From contig JAUTCQ010000012.1 in NCBI GenBank assembly GCA_030673845.1, forward strand, positions 186,001 through 250,000: a DNA stretch of 64,000 bases, in the 5' to 3' direction. The notes beneath the pieces are model-generated. The model was not told the origin of the DNA and made no database searches. It worked only from the letters and a program-made list of their open reading frames with translations. Source of the stretch: Verrucomicrobiota bacterium JB022 (lineage in GTDB: Bacteria > Verrucomicrobiota > Verrucomicrobiia > Opitutales > Oceanipulchritudinaceae). This document shows, in pieces, positions 23,732 to 31,652 of this stretch. The translations under genes and the position numbers were made by a program. How positions within the stretch are numbered: position 1 is the first letter of the stretch; each line of letters starts with the position of its first letter.

Positions 23732-24307
23732 CTACCCCTCGACCGTAAAGGCGTAGCAGATGGCGGCGGCGGTGGCGTCGGCTTCGTCGCTGGGGAGGAG
23801 GTCGGTGAGGCGCAGGAGGGCTTTGACCTGGCCTTGCACCTGTTCCTTGCTCGCCCGTCCGAAGCCGCAGACGGCCTGCTTGATCCGCAGCGGCGGGTAT
23901 TCGGCAATCGAGAGGCCGTGCGAGGCGGCGATCCCGAGCGCGGCGCCACGCGCAGCTCCCAGGATTTGCGCGGTGCGGAAGTTTTGCACGTAGATCGTCT
24001 CTTCGGCCGCGACCGCGTCGGGGCGGTGGGTGGTGATCATGAGACCGACTTCGCGGCTGATCTCGCCGAGGCAGGTGTGGAAGCTGTATTTGGGCGCGAT
24101 CTTGAGCGTCTGGCTGTAGACGAGGCGCACGGGCTCGCCCCGCGAAAAATCGACGATACTAAGGCCCGTGCCGCGCAGGCTGGGGTCGATCCCGAGCACG
24201 CGACCCGTGAACTTGCGCCCGCCGATCGTGGGGACCGGGGTGGCGCTGGGCAGGCTGGAGCCGTTGAGTTTGGCAGCCCACAGGGCGCGGGCGGAGGATC
24301 GGGCCAT
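23732..24307 (-). CDS. ruvC: Holliday junction resolvase RuvC
   Basis: From MARSSARALW at 24307 the protein has 191 residues. The family normally begins just before VLGIDPSLRGTG, so about 35 residues form a non-conserved N-terminal extension, or a downstream non-ATG start is used. Catalytic acids are Asp41 (GIDPSL), Glu102 (AEETIYVQN) and the pair in SDEADATAAAICY. RuvC dimers cut four-way junctions in recombination. The SafE-type gene ends four bases upstream and recF lies just beyond it, so repair genes are clustered here. Confidence 0.92.
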   Translation of the reverse strand: MARSSARALWAAKLNGSSLPSATPVPTIGGRKFTGRVLGIDPSLRGTGLSIVDFSRGEPVRLVYSQTLKIAPKYSFHTCLGEISREVGLMITTHRPDAVAAEETIYVQNFRTAQILGAARGAALGIAASHGLSIAEYPPLRIKQAVCGFGRASKEQVQGQVKALLRLTDLLPSDEADATAAAICYAFTVEG

Positions 24308-24311
24308 GGGC

Positions 24312-25067
24312 CTAATCCCACAACAACTTGAGCGCGGCGACAATGACGAAAAGCCAGATGAGCCGCTGAAACGTCTCCTGCTTGATCCGCTTCACGATCA
24401 GCGGCGCGAGCAGCGCACCGACTACGCAAAAGATGCAGAAGACCAGGCTCAGGCCGATCGAATCCAGCGTGATGATGCCGAGCTCGACCTGCAGGGGCAC
24501 TTTGCTGAGGTTGACGATGAAGAAGGTCCACGCTGCGGTGCCGATGAAGGCCATCTTGGGCAAGTCGACCGACAGGAAGTAGATCTGGCCGATGGGGCCA
24601 GCGGCATTGGCGATCATGGTGGCGATGCCGCCGGAGGTGCCGAGCGTGGCGGAAAACCAGCGGCTGTTGGGCACCTTTTCCAGCGGGTCTCGGCCTTTGC
24701 GCTGCAACCACCAGCGCACGATCTGGAACAGCGTCATCCCAAAGATCGTGACGGCAATGAAGATCTTGACCGCGCGGTCGCTCAGGTAGTCGAACATCAT
24801 CCAGCCGAGCACGACCCCGAGCAGCATCCAGGGCAGGAGCCGCCAGACGTATTTCCACTCGGTATGGCGCCGGTAGAGGATCACGCCGCAGATGTCGCCC
24901 GCGACGAGGACCGGCAGCAGCAGGCCTACCGATTCGCGCGCGGCAAAGGCGCTAGCAAAGAGCAGCGGCGAAATGTTGCCGACGCCGGGCAGCCCGCCTT
25001 TGGCCATGCCCATGAGAAACGCCCCCACGATGCCGAGCGCCCATTGTTGCCAGGTGAGGTCGAACAT
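24312..25067 (-). CDS. TauE/SafE-family membrane permease
   Basis: From MFDLTWQQWALG at 25067 the protein has 251 residues and about eight helices. It carries the family repeat GAFLMGMAKGGLPGVGNI at the N-terminus and its second copy around TSGGIATMIANAAGPIGQIYFL. TauE/SafE proteins export or take up sulfite, sulfoacetate or related organosulfur anions; the exact substrate is not visible. The start codon ATG overlaps the recF stop (ATGA), so it is translated after recF. The gene order recF-safE-ruvC on one strand with gaps of 0-4 bases looks like one operon. Confidence 0.88.
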   Translation of the reverse strand: MFDLTWQQWALGIVGAFLMGMAKGGLPGVGNISPLLFASAFAARESVGLLLPVLVAGDICGVILYRRHTEWKYVWRLLPWMLLGVVLGWMMFDYLSDRAVKIFIAVTIFGMTLFQIVRWWLQRKGRDPLEKVPNSRWFSATLGTSGGIATMIANAAGPIGQIYFLSVDLPKMAFIGTAAWTFFIVNLSKVPLQVELGIITLDSIGLSLVFCIFCVVGALLAPLIVKRIKQETFQRLIWLFVIVAALKLLWD

Positions 25068-26152
25068 CAGGCGGCGTCGGGGCTGAAGATTCCGTTTTCC
25101 ACCCGCCAGATCGCCCACGGGCGGCTCTGCTCGGCGCGCGGCAACTCGGTGCCTGATGCGATGACTTGGGTGTCGGGCAGCAAGGCGTTCCAGAAGCCCT
25201 GCCGTCGACGCGGGTCGAGCTCACCCAGGATGTCGTCGGCCAGGATCACGGGATGCACGCCCGTGCGCTCAAAGAACCAGCGGGCCTGTGCCAGCCGGAG
25301 CGAGAGCACGAGGCCGCGCTGTTGCCCCTCGCTGCCATATTCGCGCGCGCGGCGGTCGAAGAGGCGAAGGTTAAAGTCGTCGCGATGCGGCCCGCGCTGG
25401 GTCGATTCCATCGCCTGATCGCGCTCCAGGTGTTCTTTCCATAGCTGGCCATAGGCATCGGGCTCTTCGGCTTCCACGTTGGGAAGGTAACACAGCTCCG
25501 GCGATTCGTCTTCGGTCGCAATCGTCTGGTAGGCTTCCTCCAGATGACGGCTGAGCTGGGCCATAGCTTCACGACGCAGGCGCACGACAGCGGCCGCGTG
25601 CTCGGCGAGGGTCGGCTCGAAGGCGTTGCGCACGGCCGCGGGGCGGCGCTCCTTGAGGCAGCGGTTGCGCTCCTTCAGCGCCTGGTGGAACTTGCGCAGG
25701 TGGTCGAGGTAGCGCGCGTCGACGGCGGCGATGGCCAGATCGAGGAACTGGCGGCGGGCTTGGGGCGTGCCGCGCAGTAGCTGGATATCTTGCGACGAAA
25801 AGGGCACCGTGGGGAAGCGCCCGAGCACTTCACCTAGTCGCCCCACTTTCTCGCCGTCGAGCCATACTTGCTTGCTGCCGTGCTTGAACGACAGCTCCAG
25901 CTCGGTCTCGCCCAACTGCTCGTGCTCCAGCCGGAAGAACAGCCGGGCTTCGCCACCCCCACCCCAGCGCACGAGGGTGCGGTTTTGCGTCGTACGAAAC
26001 GAGCGTAGGGCGGTGACCAGCGAAAGCGCCTCCAGCAAATTCGTCTTACCTTGACCGTTGGGGCCGACCACAAACGCATCGCGCCCTTCCAGCGTCAATG
26101 CCTGCAACTGCACGTTGCGGTATTCGCTGAGCCGGACCTCCTTGAAACGCAT
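25067..26152 (-). CDS. recF: DNA replication and repair protein RecF
   Basis: From MRFKEVRLSEYRNV at 26152 the protein has 361 residues, the usual RecF length. Motifs are Walker A GPNGQGKTNLLEA, the coiled segment around ALKERNRCLKERR, the ABC signature SEGQQRGLVLSLRLAQ and Walker B VILADDILGELDPRRR. RecF is an SMC-like ATPase that loads RecA at gapped DNA through RecO and RecR. It is not next to dnaA/dnaN/gyrB as in many bacteria. The translated start agrees with the conserved FKEVRLSEYRN opening; the ORF upstream of it has no homology. Confidence 0.93.
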   Translation of the reverse strand: MRFKEVRLSEYRNVQLQALTLEGRDAFVVGPNGQGKTNLLEALSLVTALRSFRTTQNRTLVRWGGGGEARLFFRLEHEQLGETELELSFKHGSKQVWLDGEKVGRLGEVLGRFPTVPFSSQDIQLLRGTPQARRQFLDLAIAAVDARYLDHLRKFHQALKERNRCLKERRPAAVRNAFEPTLAEHAAAVVRLRREAMAQLSRHLEEAYQTIATEDESPELCYLPNVEAEEPDAYGQLWKEHLERDQAMESTQRGPHRDDFNLRLFDRRAREYGSEGQQRGLVLSLRLAQARWFFERTGVHPVILADDILGELDPRRRQGFWNALLPDTQVIASGTELPRAEQSRPWAIWRVENGIFSPDAA

Positions 26153-26307
26153 CGGCCCATTGGGCAACAACCCAAGGCGGAAGGCAATGCCAGAAAGTGA
26201 ACCGTGGGCGGGCTTTCTCGCGCACGGTCCACTCGATACAGAGACCCTGTGCACGCCATCTCATCACGCGCACGGGATCACGCTTAACCGTTCCTTATGA
26301 AGTCGGC

Positions 26308-26772
26308 TCAATAGACTTCGAAGGAGAACTCCACATACAGGCCATTGGCCGTGTCGCTCTGGAAGACGTAGATGGTGGAGCCGGAATCGTCGCGGTAATA
26401 CTCGGTGAGGTTGCCCCCCATACCGAAAGCACCGATGCGATAGGTGCCGGCGGCGAGGCCCGATACCGTCGCCTCGTAATCGGGCGAACCGGCGGAAAAA
26501 AGGGCGCCCGATTGATAGGCGGCTCCGTTCCAGTAGTTATAGCTGGCTGGCCAACCGCCTCCGGCTGGCGAAATGATCATGCTCGCAGCCAGACCGCTGC
26601 CCGGCGACAACTGGTTGAGATAGATTTCACCGCTGGTGTTGCCGGTGAACTGGATGTGCAGGGTTTGGCCGCTGCCGATCTGGATGTCGATTTCGCTGCC
26701 GGACAACGCGGCGGCGAGCGTGATTGAGATAAGCGCCATGCAAAGGCGGAGCAACTTTGTGATCATCGTCAT
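26308..26772 (-). CDS. Small secreted beta-rich protein of unknown function
   Basis: The 154-residue protein begins MTMITKLLRLCMALISITLAAALSG, a clear signal peptide. The mature part is rich in Gly, Ser, Tyr and Thr with alternating strands (IQIGSGQTLHIQFTGNTSG, ATVSGLAAGTYRIGAFGMGG), like a small jelly-roll or PPC-type domain. There is no PEP-CTERM tail and no cysteine pair in the mature part. It lies upstream of recF on the same strand with a 155-base gap. I do not recognise a family. Confidence 0.7.
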   Translation of the reverse strand: MTMITKLLRLCMALISITLAAALSGSEIDIQIGSGQTLHIQFTGNTSGEIYLNQLSPGSGLAASMIISPAGGGWPASYNYWNGAAYQSGALFSAGSPDYEATVSGLAAGTYRIGAFGMGGNLTEYYRDDSGSTIYVFQSDTANGLYVEFSFEVY

Positions 26773-26962
26773 ATAAGGCGGGGGGTTGATATAGGTTGCG
26801 CCTGCAGGGTGCATCACACGCACGTCTGCAAAGCGCCTGAGCATCGGCCTCCATTTTGTTAGCGACAATACTTTCGACCGTTTACTGTCAGGTTTCGCAT
26901 CTCGGCGGTCACATTTCGCGCGGCTGTTCGGTCTTCCTCGTGAAACCACTTCACCTCATCAC

Positions 26963-27967
26963 ATGAAGACTCTCCTCCGTATCGACGCCAGCGCCCGCCG
27001 CGAAGGCTCTAACTCCCGCCAGCTCGCCGACTGCTTTGAACGACACTGGCAGGCGCAGTATCCCACCAGCCAGATCGTCCGCCGCGAGATTGGCGACGGC
27101 AGCGTCCCGCACCTCGCTGCCGAAACGATCCTCGCCTTCCAGAGCCGAGGCACGATCGACGATGCTGGCTTGACGCTCTCCGACACGCTGATCGGCGAGC
27201 TACAGGCGGCCAACCACATCGTCATCAGCACGGCGCTCTACAATTTTGCGATCCCCTCCCCGCTCAAGGCGTATTTCGACCATACCGCGCGCCACGGGCA
27301 CACCATCGCGGCGGAAAACGGGCAATATCGTGGCCTGCTCACAGGGCGTAGCGCGACCGTCATCACGGTGCGGGGCGGACTGGCGGAGCAAACGGGCGGA
27401 GTCGACCCGCAGGCGGAATACTTGCGCGGCATTCTGGGCTTCATGGGCGTCGGCCCGGTCGAGATCGTGAGCCTGGAGGGCACCATCTTGCCAGAGGCGG
27501 AGCGCGACCGGCGTCTAGAAGCAGCAGAGGAGGAGATTGCCGCGTTGTTTGAGGCCGGCGAAGCCAACTGGCAAGGCGCCTTCACCTTGGCGGAGAAGGC
27601 TGCCATCGGGCGCTTGCGCCGTGGTCAGGCGAAGGCAATTCTGCAGGGCGATACCGACGCCTACGCCGCCCTCTGCACCGAAGACGTGCAACTGATGATC
27701 CCGGGGCAGGATATGATCTCGGGCTGTGAAGCGGTCCGGGAGGCAGAGCGCCGACTTTTCGAGCGCGCGGCCTTTACCGGCTTTCGCAAAACACCCAATC
27801 GCATCGAGCGCAGTGGCGATTTGGTGGTCGAAACCGGCCGGCAGGAGGTTACGATGCAAAACGGCTCAGGCGAAGGCGTGTTTGCCGTCCGCCAGAAATA
27901 CACGCATGTCTACCGCCGCACCGATACGGGCTGGCGCTTCGCCGTGCTGATGTCGAACCCTTGCTGA
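26963..27967 (+). CDS. azoR: FMN-dependent azoreductase fused to a SnoaL-like domain
   Basis: The protein has 334 residues. Residues 1-200 form an AzoR-type flavodoxin-fold quinone/azo reductase: LLRIDASARREGSNSRQLAD at the phosphate loop, STALYNFAIPSPLKAYFDH (FMN-binding loop) and VITVRGG. Typical AzoR ends here near residue 200. Here another 125 residues follow, FTLAEKAAIGRLRRGQAKAI..AYAALCTEDVQLMIPGQDMISG..FAVRQKYTHVYRRTDTGWRFAV, which is a SnoaL/DUF4440-type cone domain. The next gene, eight bases downstream, is an ECF41 sigma factor that also ends in a SnoaL domain. The enzyme should reduce azo compounds or quinones with NAD(P)H; the fusion may sense or bind the substrate (inference). 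Confidence 0.87.
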   Translation: MKTLLRIDASARREGSNSRQLADCFERHWQAQYPTSQIVRREIGDGSVPHLAAETILAFQSRGTIDDAGLTLSDTLIGELQAANHIVISTALYNFAIPSPLKAYFDHTARHGHTIAAENGQYRGLLTGRSATVITVRGGLAEQTGGVDPQAEYLRGILGFMGVGPVEIVSLEGTILPEAERDRRLEAAEEEIAALFEAGEANWQGAFTLAEKAAIGRLRRGQAKAILQGDTDAYAALCTEDVQLMIPGQDMISGCEAVREAERRLFERAAFTGFRKTPNRIERSGDLVVETGRQEVTMQNGSGEGVFAVRQKYTHVYRRTDTGWRFAVLMSNPC

Positions 27968-27975
27968 ACCGCCCG

Positions 27976-28839
27976 ATGGACCTGCAGACCGAGTCGTTTG
28001 AACACAACCGCCCCACCCTCGAAGGCATTGCCTACCGCATGCTCGGTAGCCTGAGCGAAGCCCAAGACATCGTGCAAGAGACCTACCTCCGCTGGCGCAA
28101 GGTCGAACCGGCGGAAGTCCGCGATGCCCGCGCCTGGCTGATCACCGCCTGCAGTCGCCTCGCGCTCAACCACCTGCAAAGCGCGCGAGCTCGCCGAGAG
28201 CAGTATTTCGGCACATGGTTGCCCGAGCCCTTTCCCGATGCCGCCCCCAAGCCGCTGGAGACCGACGAAACGGTTTCGATGGCGCTGATGGTCGCGCTGG
28301 AACGCCTCTCGCCCGCCGAACGTGCGGCCTACCTGTTGCACGAGGTGTTCGACTATTCTTTCGACGAGGTAGCCGCCATCCTCGAGAAAAGCAACGCGAG
28401 CTGTCGGCAACTGGCGGCCCGCGCCCGCAAACGGCTGGCGGAGGCAAAGCCGCGCTTCAGCGCCACGCCCGACGAGCACCGCCGTCTGTTGGAGGGCTTT
28501 TTCGAGGCCGCGCGCGAAGGCAATCTCGATCAGTTCAAGGCCCTGCTGGCCGACGACGCGCTACTCTTTGGCGACGGCGGTGGCAAGGCCACGGCAGTGC
28601 TTGAGCCGCTGGCAGGCCCCGCTGCCATTGGCGCATTGATGGCAGGCGTCTGGCGCAGCTATGCCGCCAAGGGTATCGCGCTAGTGACGGAGCCGCATTG
28701 GTTCAACGGCTCCCCCGGCATGCTCGTTTACGAAAACGGCGTCGTGACCACCGCCGTCACCCTCGACATTGTCGAGGGTCGCATCGCCCGCATCTACTCG
28801 ATCCGCAATCCGGACAAGCTGCGGGGGTTCAACGGCTAG
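27976..28839 (+). CDS. ECF41-group sigma factor with C-terminal SnoaL-like regulatory domain
   Basis: The 287-residue protein starts MDLQTESFEHNRPTLEGI. Sigma region 2 (YRMLGSLSEAQDIVQETYLRW, split) and region 4 (LSPAERAAYLLHEVFDYSFDEVA) are followed by a SnoaL-like domain from about 165. It has the three ECF41 signatures: WLPEP at 81-85 in the linker, DGGGK at 200-204 and NPDK at 278-281. In studied ECF41 factors this extension replaces an anti-sigma factor and modulates activity. The usual partner is a carboxymuconolactone decarboxylase, oxidoreductase or epimerase gene; here it is the azoreductase-SnoaL fusion. It overlaps the convergent desulfurase by four bases. Confidence 0.93.
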   Translation: MDLQTESFEHNRPTLEGIAYRMLGSLSEAQDIVQETYLRWRKVEPAEVRDARAWLITACSRLALNHLQSARARREQYFGTWLPEPFPDAAPKPLETDETVSMALMVALERLSPAERAAYLLHEVFDYSFDEVAAILEKSNASCRQLAARARKRLAEAKPRFSATPDEHRRLLEGFFEAAREGNLDQFKALLADDALLFGDGGGKATAVLEPLAGPAAIGALMAGVWRSYAAKGIALVTEPHWFNGSPGMLVYENGVVTTAVTLDIVEGRIARIYSIRNPDKLRGFNG

Positions 28840-29981
28840 ATCTGAATCACCATCGAATCGCTGGACGCTTCCGCTTTGAGCGCGTGCCAGCTTGCGATGA
28901 TGGCTTCGGCCAGGGCCTGCCAATCGGCGGGGGTGGTGTCGAGGCCGCCGCTGATACGGATGGCCCGCTCGGCATGGCTGCGGTCGACGCCCATGGCGGT
29001 GAGCACGTGGCTGACGCCCGGCTTGCCGGTGGCGCAGGCCGAGCCGCTGGAGACCTCGAAGCCACGGCGGTCGAGCTGGGCGATCCAACGCGCGCTGCCG
29101 TGGCGCGGTAGGAGCAGCATCACGGTATTCCAGAAGCGCGGGGCCTGCTCGCCCACCACCTGCACGTCGAGGACTTCACGCACGCGCACCACCATCTGGT
29201 CGCGGGCAGCCGCCAAGGCGGCGGTGTCGGCCTCGGCCAGCGCGGCGACGCGTTCCTTGAGCGCCGCCACCATCGCAAAAATGCTCGCCGTCGCCTCGGT
29301 GCCGCCCCGGTGGTCGTGCTCTTGCGCGCCCCCGTATTGGGCTTTGAGCCCCCCCAGGGCCGGGGACAGCTTGAGAAAGCCCACGCCTTTAGGGCCGCCG
29401 AACTTGTGCGCGCTGCCCGTGAGGAGATCGCAGGCGCCCAGCCCGTCGAGCGGACGCTTGCCGATCCATTGGGCGGCGTCGCAATGGAAGGGAATGCCCT
29501 GCGCGCGCGCCAATTCCCGCAACTCCGGCCAAGGCTGCTCCACGCCCGTCTCGTTGTTCCCTGCCATCACGCTGAGCAGCACGGGGCGTTGCGCCAAGAC
29601 GGTGCGCACGGCCTCCAGATCCACCACACCCGAGCGCTTCACGGACAACTCGATGACCCGCTCCGGAAACCAACCGTGGGCTGAGTCGATCACACAGGGG
29701 TGCTCGATGGCCGAAACGGCGACCTTCGCCTCTGCCCCGTAGTGGCGTGCGAAGTGGCGAAAGGCGGCGTTATTGGCCTCCGTCGCACCACTGGTGAAGA
29801 CGATGTCTTCGGGCTCGGCCTGCAGCAGCTCCGCCAGCTCGGCACGGGCAGCTTCGAGCGCATTGCGGGCCCGGGCAGCGGCGCGATAGGGGCTGGAGGG
29901 GTTATACCAGCTCGCCGCCAGCCAGGCTTCGCGGGCGGCGGGCGACAGCGGCGTGGTGGCGTTGTAGTCGAAATACGCCAT
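28836..29981 (-). CDS. Cysteine desulfurase-like PLP enzyme (NifS/IscS family)
   Basis: The 381-residue protein starts MAYFDYNATTPLSP, the standard opening of the NifS group. It has TSGATEANNAAFRHF, EHPCV, the PLP lysine in SAHKFGGPKGVG, RGGTEATASIFAMVAAL and an active-site cysteine loop SGSACATGKPGVSHVL with the mobile cysteine. It makes a persulfide from cysteine for iron-sulfur clusters, thio-tRNA or other uses. No iscU or sufE gene is adjacent, so its acceptor is unknown. It ends four bases into the ECF41 gene and starts 20 bases from the LysM gene, with the same orientation as that gene. Confidence 0.92.
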   Translation of the reverse strand: MAYFDYNATTPLSPAAREAWLAASWYNPSSPYRAAARARNALEAARAELAELLQAEPEDIVFTSGATEANNAAFRHFARHYGAEAKVAVSAIEHPCVIDSAHGWFPERVIELSVKRSGVVDLEAVRTVLAQRPVLLSVMAGNNETGVEQPWPELRELARAQGIPFHCDAAQWIGKRPLDGLGACDLLTGSAHKFGGPKGVGFLKLSPALGGLKAQYGGAQEHDHRGGTEATASIFAMVAALKERVAALAEADTAALAAARDQMVVRVREVLDVQVVGEQAPRFWNTVMLLLPRHGSARWIAQLDRRGFEVSSGSACATGKPGVSHVLTAMGVDRSHAERAIRISGGLDTTPADWQALAEAIIASWHALKAEASSDSMVIQI

Positions 29982-30001
29982 GCGGCAAGGCTCGCACGAG
30001 C

Positions 30002-30823
30002 CTAGGGGATGCGCAAGGTCTGCCCCACCTTCAGGCTGTTGGGGCTGGCCATGCTGTCGGTGTTGGCTTCGTAAATCTCGCGCCAGCGGTTGGGCGTGCC
30101 ATACATCTTGCGGCTGATGGTCGAGAGGCTGTCGCCTGCTGTTACGGTGTAGCTGCGCGGCCCTTGCTGGTTGTTTGCGGTCGCAGCCGGGGCTTCTTGC
30201 TGGCGCTCGGAAATGATGATCGGTGCCACCGGCTGCCCGGCCTGCGCGAGGCGCGAACGCGTCTGCTCCAGCGCGTTATTGGTCTGGCTGAGGCGCTGCT
30301 GCATCTGCTGGTACTGGGACTGGTAGGTCACCAGCTGCTGGCGGAGGCGCTCGTTTTCTTTCCCCAGCTCATCGACCTTGGCCAACAGATCAAGCCGGCT
30401 CGTCTCGTTGTCGTAAGGCTTCCCTGGCAGCTGCTTCAGGTATTCCTTTTGGGCAGTGTTGATCAACTCCCCCACGAGCGAGCTTTCCTCGGAATTGGGC
30501 CGCACTTCGAGGTAGCGGCGAAAGTGGTAGATCGCGCTGAGGGGGTCGCGAACGTGGTTGAGGTAGAGCAGCCCGGCTTCGAGGTGCGACTCCGGGGCGA
30601 TCCGGCGCGCGTCGATCACGCTGAGGAATGCCGCCAGCGCCTCGTCGTTGTTGCCTTCCTTCAGCAGGCTCTGCCCGCGGCGAAACGCCCGCTCGTCGGT
30701 CTCCTGCACCTGCGTCTGGGGTGCGTCGCAACCGGCCAGCCAGAGCTGACTGCCCCCCAAGAGCACGCCTGCGAGGCAAGCGATCCGCCAGTTGTGCCCG
30801 CACCGGAACTTTCGCCACATCAT
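30002..30823 (-). CDS. LysM-domain lipoprotein with helical (TPR/coiled-coil) region
   Basis: The 273-residue protein begins MMWRKFRCGHNWRIACLAGVLLGG; the lipobox WLAGC marks it as a lipoprotein. Residues about 45-130 contain a TPR-like stretch (RGQSLLKEGNNDEALAAF, then LEAGLLYLN), and about 140-205 form a coiled coil (LAKVDELGKENERLRQQLVTY, QYQQMQQRLSQ). The final 45 residues are a LysM domain (YTVTAGDSLSTISRKMYG, LKVGQTLRIP) for peptidoglycan binding. A cell-wall-linked scaffold or division/envelope factor is likely. The WecG-type gene upstream starts 49 bases away on the same strand. Confidence 0.88.
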   Translation of the reverse strand: MMWRKFRCGHNWRIACLAGVLLGGSQLWLAGCDAPQTQVQETDERAFRRGQSLLKEGNNDEALAAFLSVIDARRIAPESHLEAGLLYLNHVRDPLSAIYHFRRYLEVRPNSEESSLVGELINTAQKEYLKQLPGKPYDNETSRLDLLAKVDELGKENERLRQQLVTYQSQYQQMQQRLSQTNNALEQTRSRLAQAGQPVAPIIISERQQEAPAATANNQQGPRSYTVTAGDSLSTISRKMYGTPNRWREIYEANTDSMASPNSLKVGQTLRIP

Positions 30824-30872
30824 GCCGCTACTTTGGCAGAAACCGCAGGCGGGCGCTAGCGCAAAACCGCAA

Positions 30873-31649
30873 TTAGCGCCGGTGGCGTCGCTCGCGCCAG
30901 CGGTGCCAGAAAAACGGCGGGTTGAGCAGCAGGTAACGCCGCCAGAGCCGTCGGGGCTCGCAACAGAGTCGGAACACGCCCTCCAGGCCGCGCCGTTGGG
31001 CCCAGGCGGGGGCCTGCGGTTGCAGACCGGCGTGGAAATCGAACGCGGCCCCCACCCCAAGCATCACGCCGTGCCGGAGCAGCGGCTGCAAACGGGCCAT
31101 CGCCTGAACCTGCCGCCCACCTCCGAGCGCGATCCAGACCACATCCGCCCGCACCTGATGGAGCCAGTCCGCCAGATCGGCATACGAGCCGGGAATGAAG
31201 ACGCCGTCGCGCTGGACCGACTCCCCACCCCCGCGCTCCAGTTGCGCGAACTGCGGATCGGCCTCGCCTACCCAATTTGCAGCGGGGAAACGTTGCCTTA
31301 CGCCCGCGCGGGCCGCTTCCGAAGCCCCCACCAGCACGTGCCGACGCGTTTGCAGCACAGGATCCTGCAGCGCAAATGCCATCAGGTCGGGCCCATACAC
31401 GCGGTCAGGCAGAGGGTGGCCGTCTGCCCGCAGAGCCCAGACGATGGGCATACCGTCGGGCACCACGAGGTCGGCCGCGCGCAAGGCAGCGGCATAGACA
31501 GGCTCGCGAAGAGCCGTCATCACGTCGGCGACATTCGCGACCGCCACCATGCCGGGCCCTTGATTTTCCCGCAGCCATGCCAGCACGTCCGCATAGGTGC
31601 AGACCGTAAAGGGCACGCCGAGGACCTCGGACTGCGGCAGGCGGATCAT
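30873..31649 (-). CDS. WecG/TagA/CpsF-family glycosyltransferase (GT26)
   Basis: The 258-residue protein matches the GT26 pattern: NVADVMTALR, DGMPIVWALR, RVYGPDLMAFAL, ALGGGRQVQAMARL, GVGAAFDFHAG and the C-terminal APAWAQRRGLEGVFRLCCEP with RRYLLLNPPFFW. These enzymes transfer ManNAcA or ManNAc from UDP to a lipid-linked sugar in enterobacterial common antigen, teichoic acid or exopolysaccharide assembly. It is a membrane-associated cytosolic enzyme. HrpA ends only three bases upstream. Together with the ligase-type gene at 41-43 kb it suggests surface polysaccharide synthesis. Confidence 0.9.
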   Translation of the reverse strand: MIRLPQSEVLGVPFTVCTYADVLAWLRENQGPGMVAVANVADVMTALREPVYAAALRAADLVVPDGMPIVWALRADGHPLPDRVYGPDLMAFALQDPVLQTRRHVLVGASEAARAGVRQRFPAANWVGEADPQFAQLERGGGESVQRDGVFIPGSYADLADWLHQVRADVVWIALGGGRQVQAMARLQPLLRHGVMLGVGAAFDFHAGLQPQAPAWAQRRGLEGVFRLCCEPRRLWRRYLLLNPPFFWHRWRERRHRR

Positions 31650-31652
31650 GGC

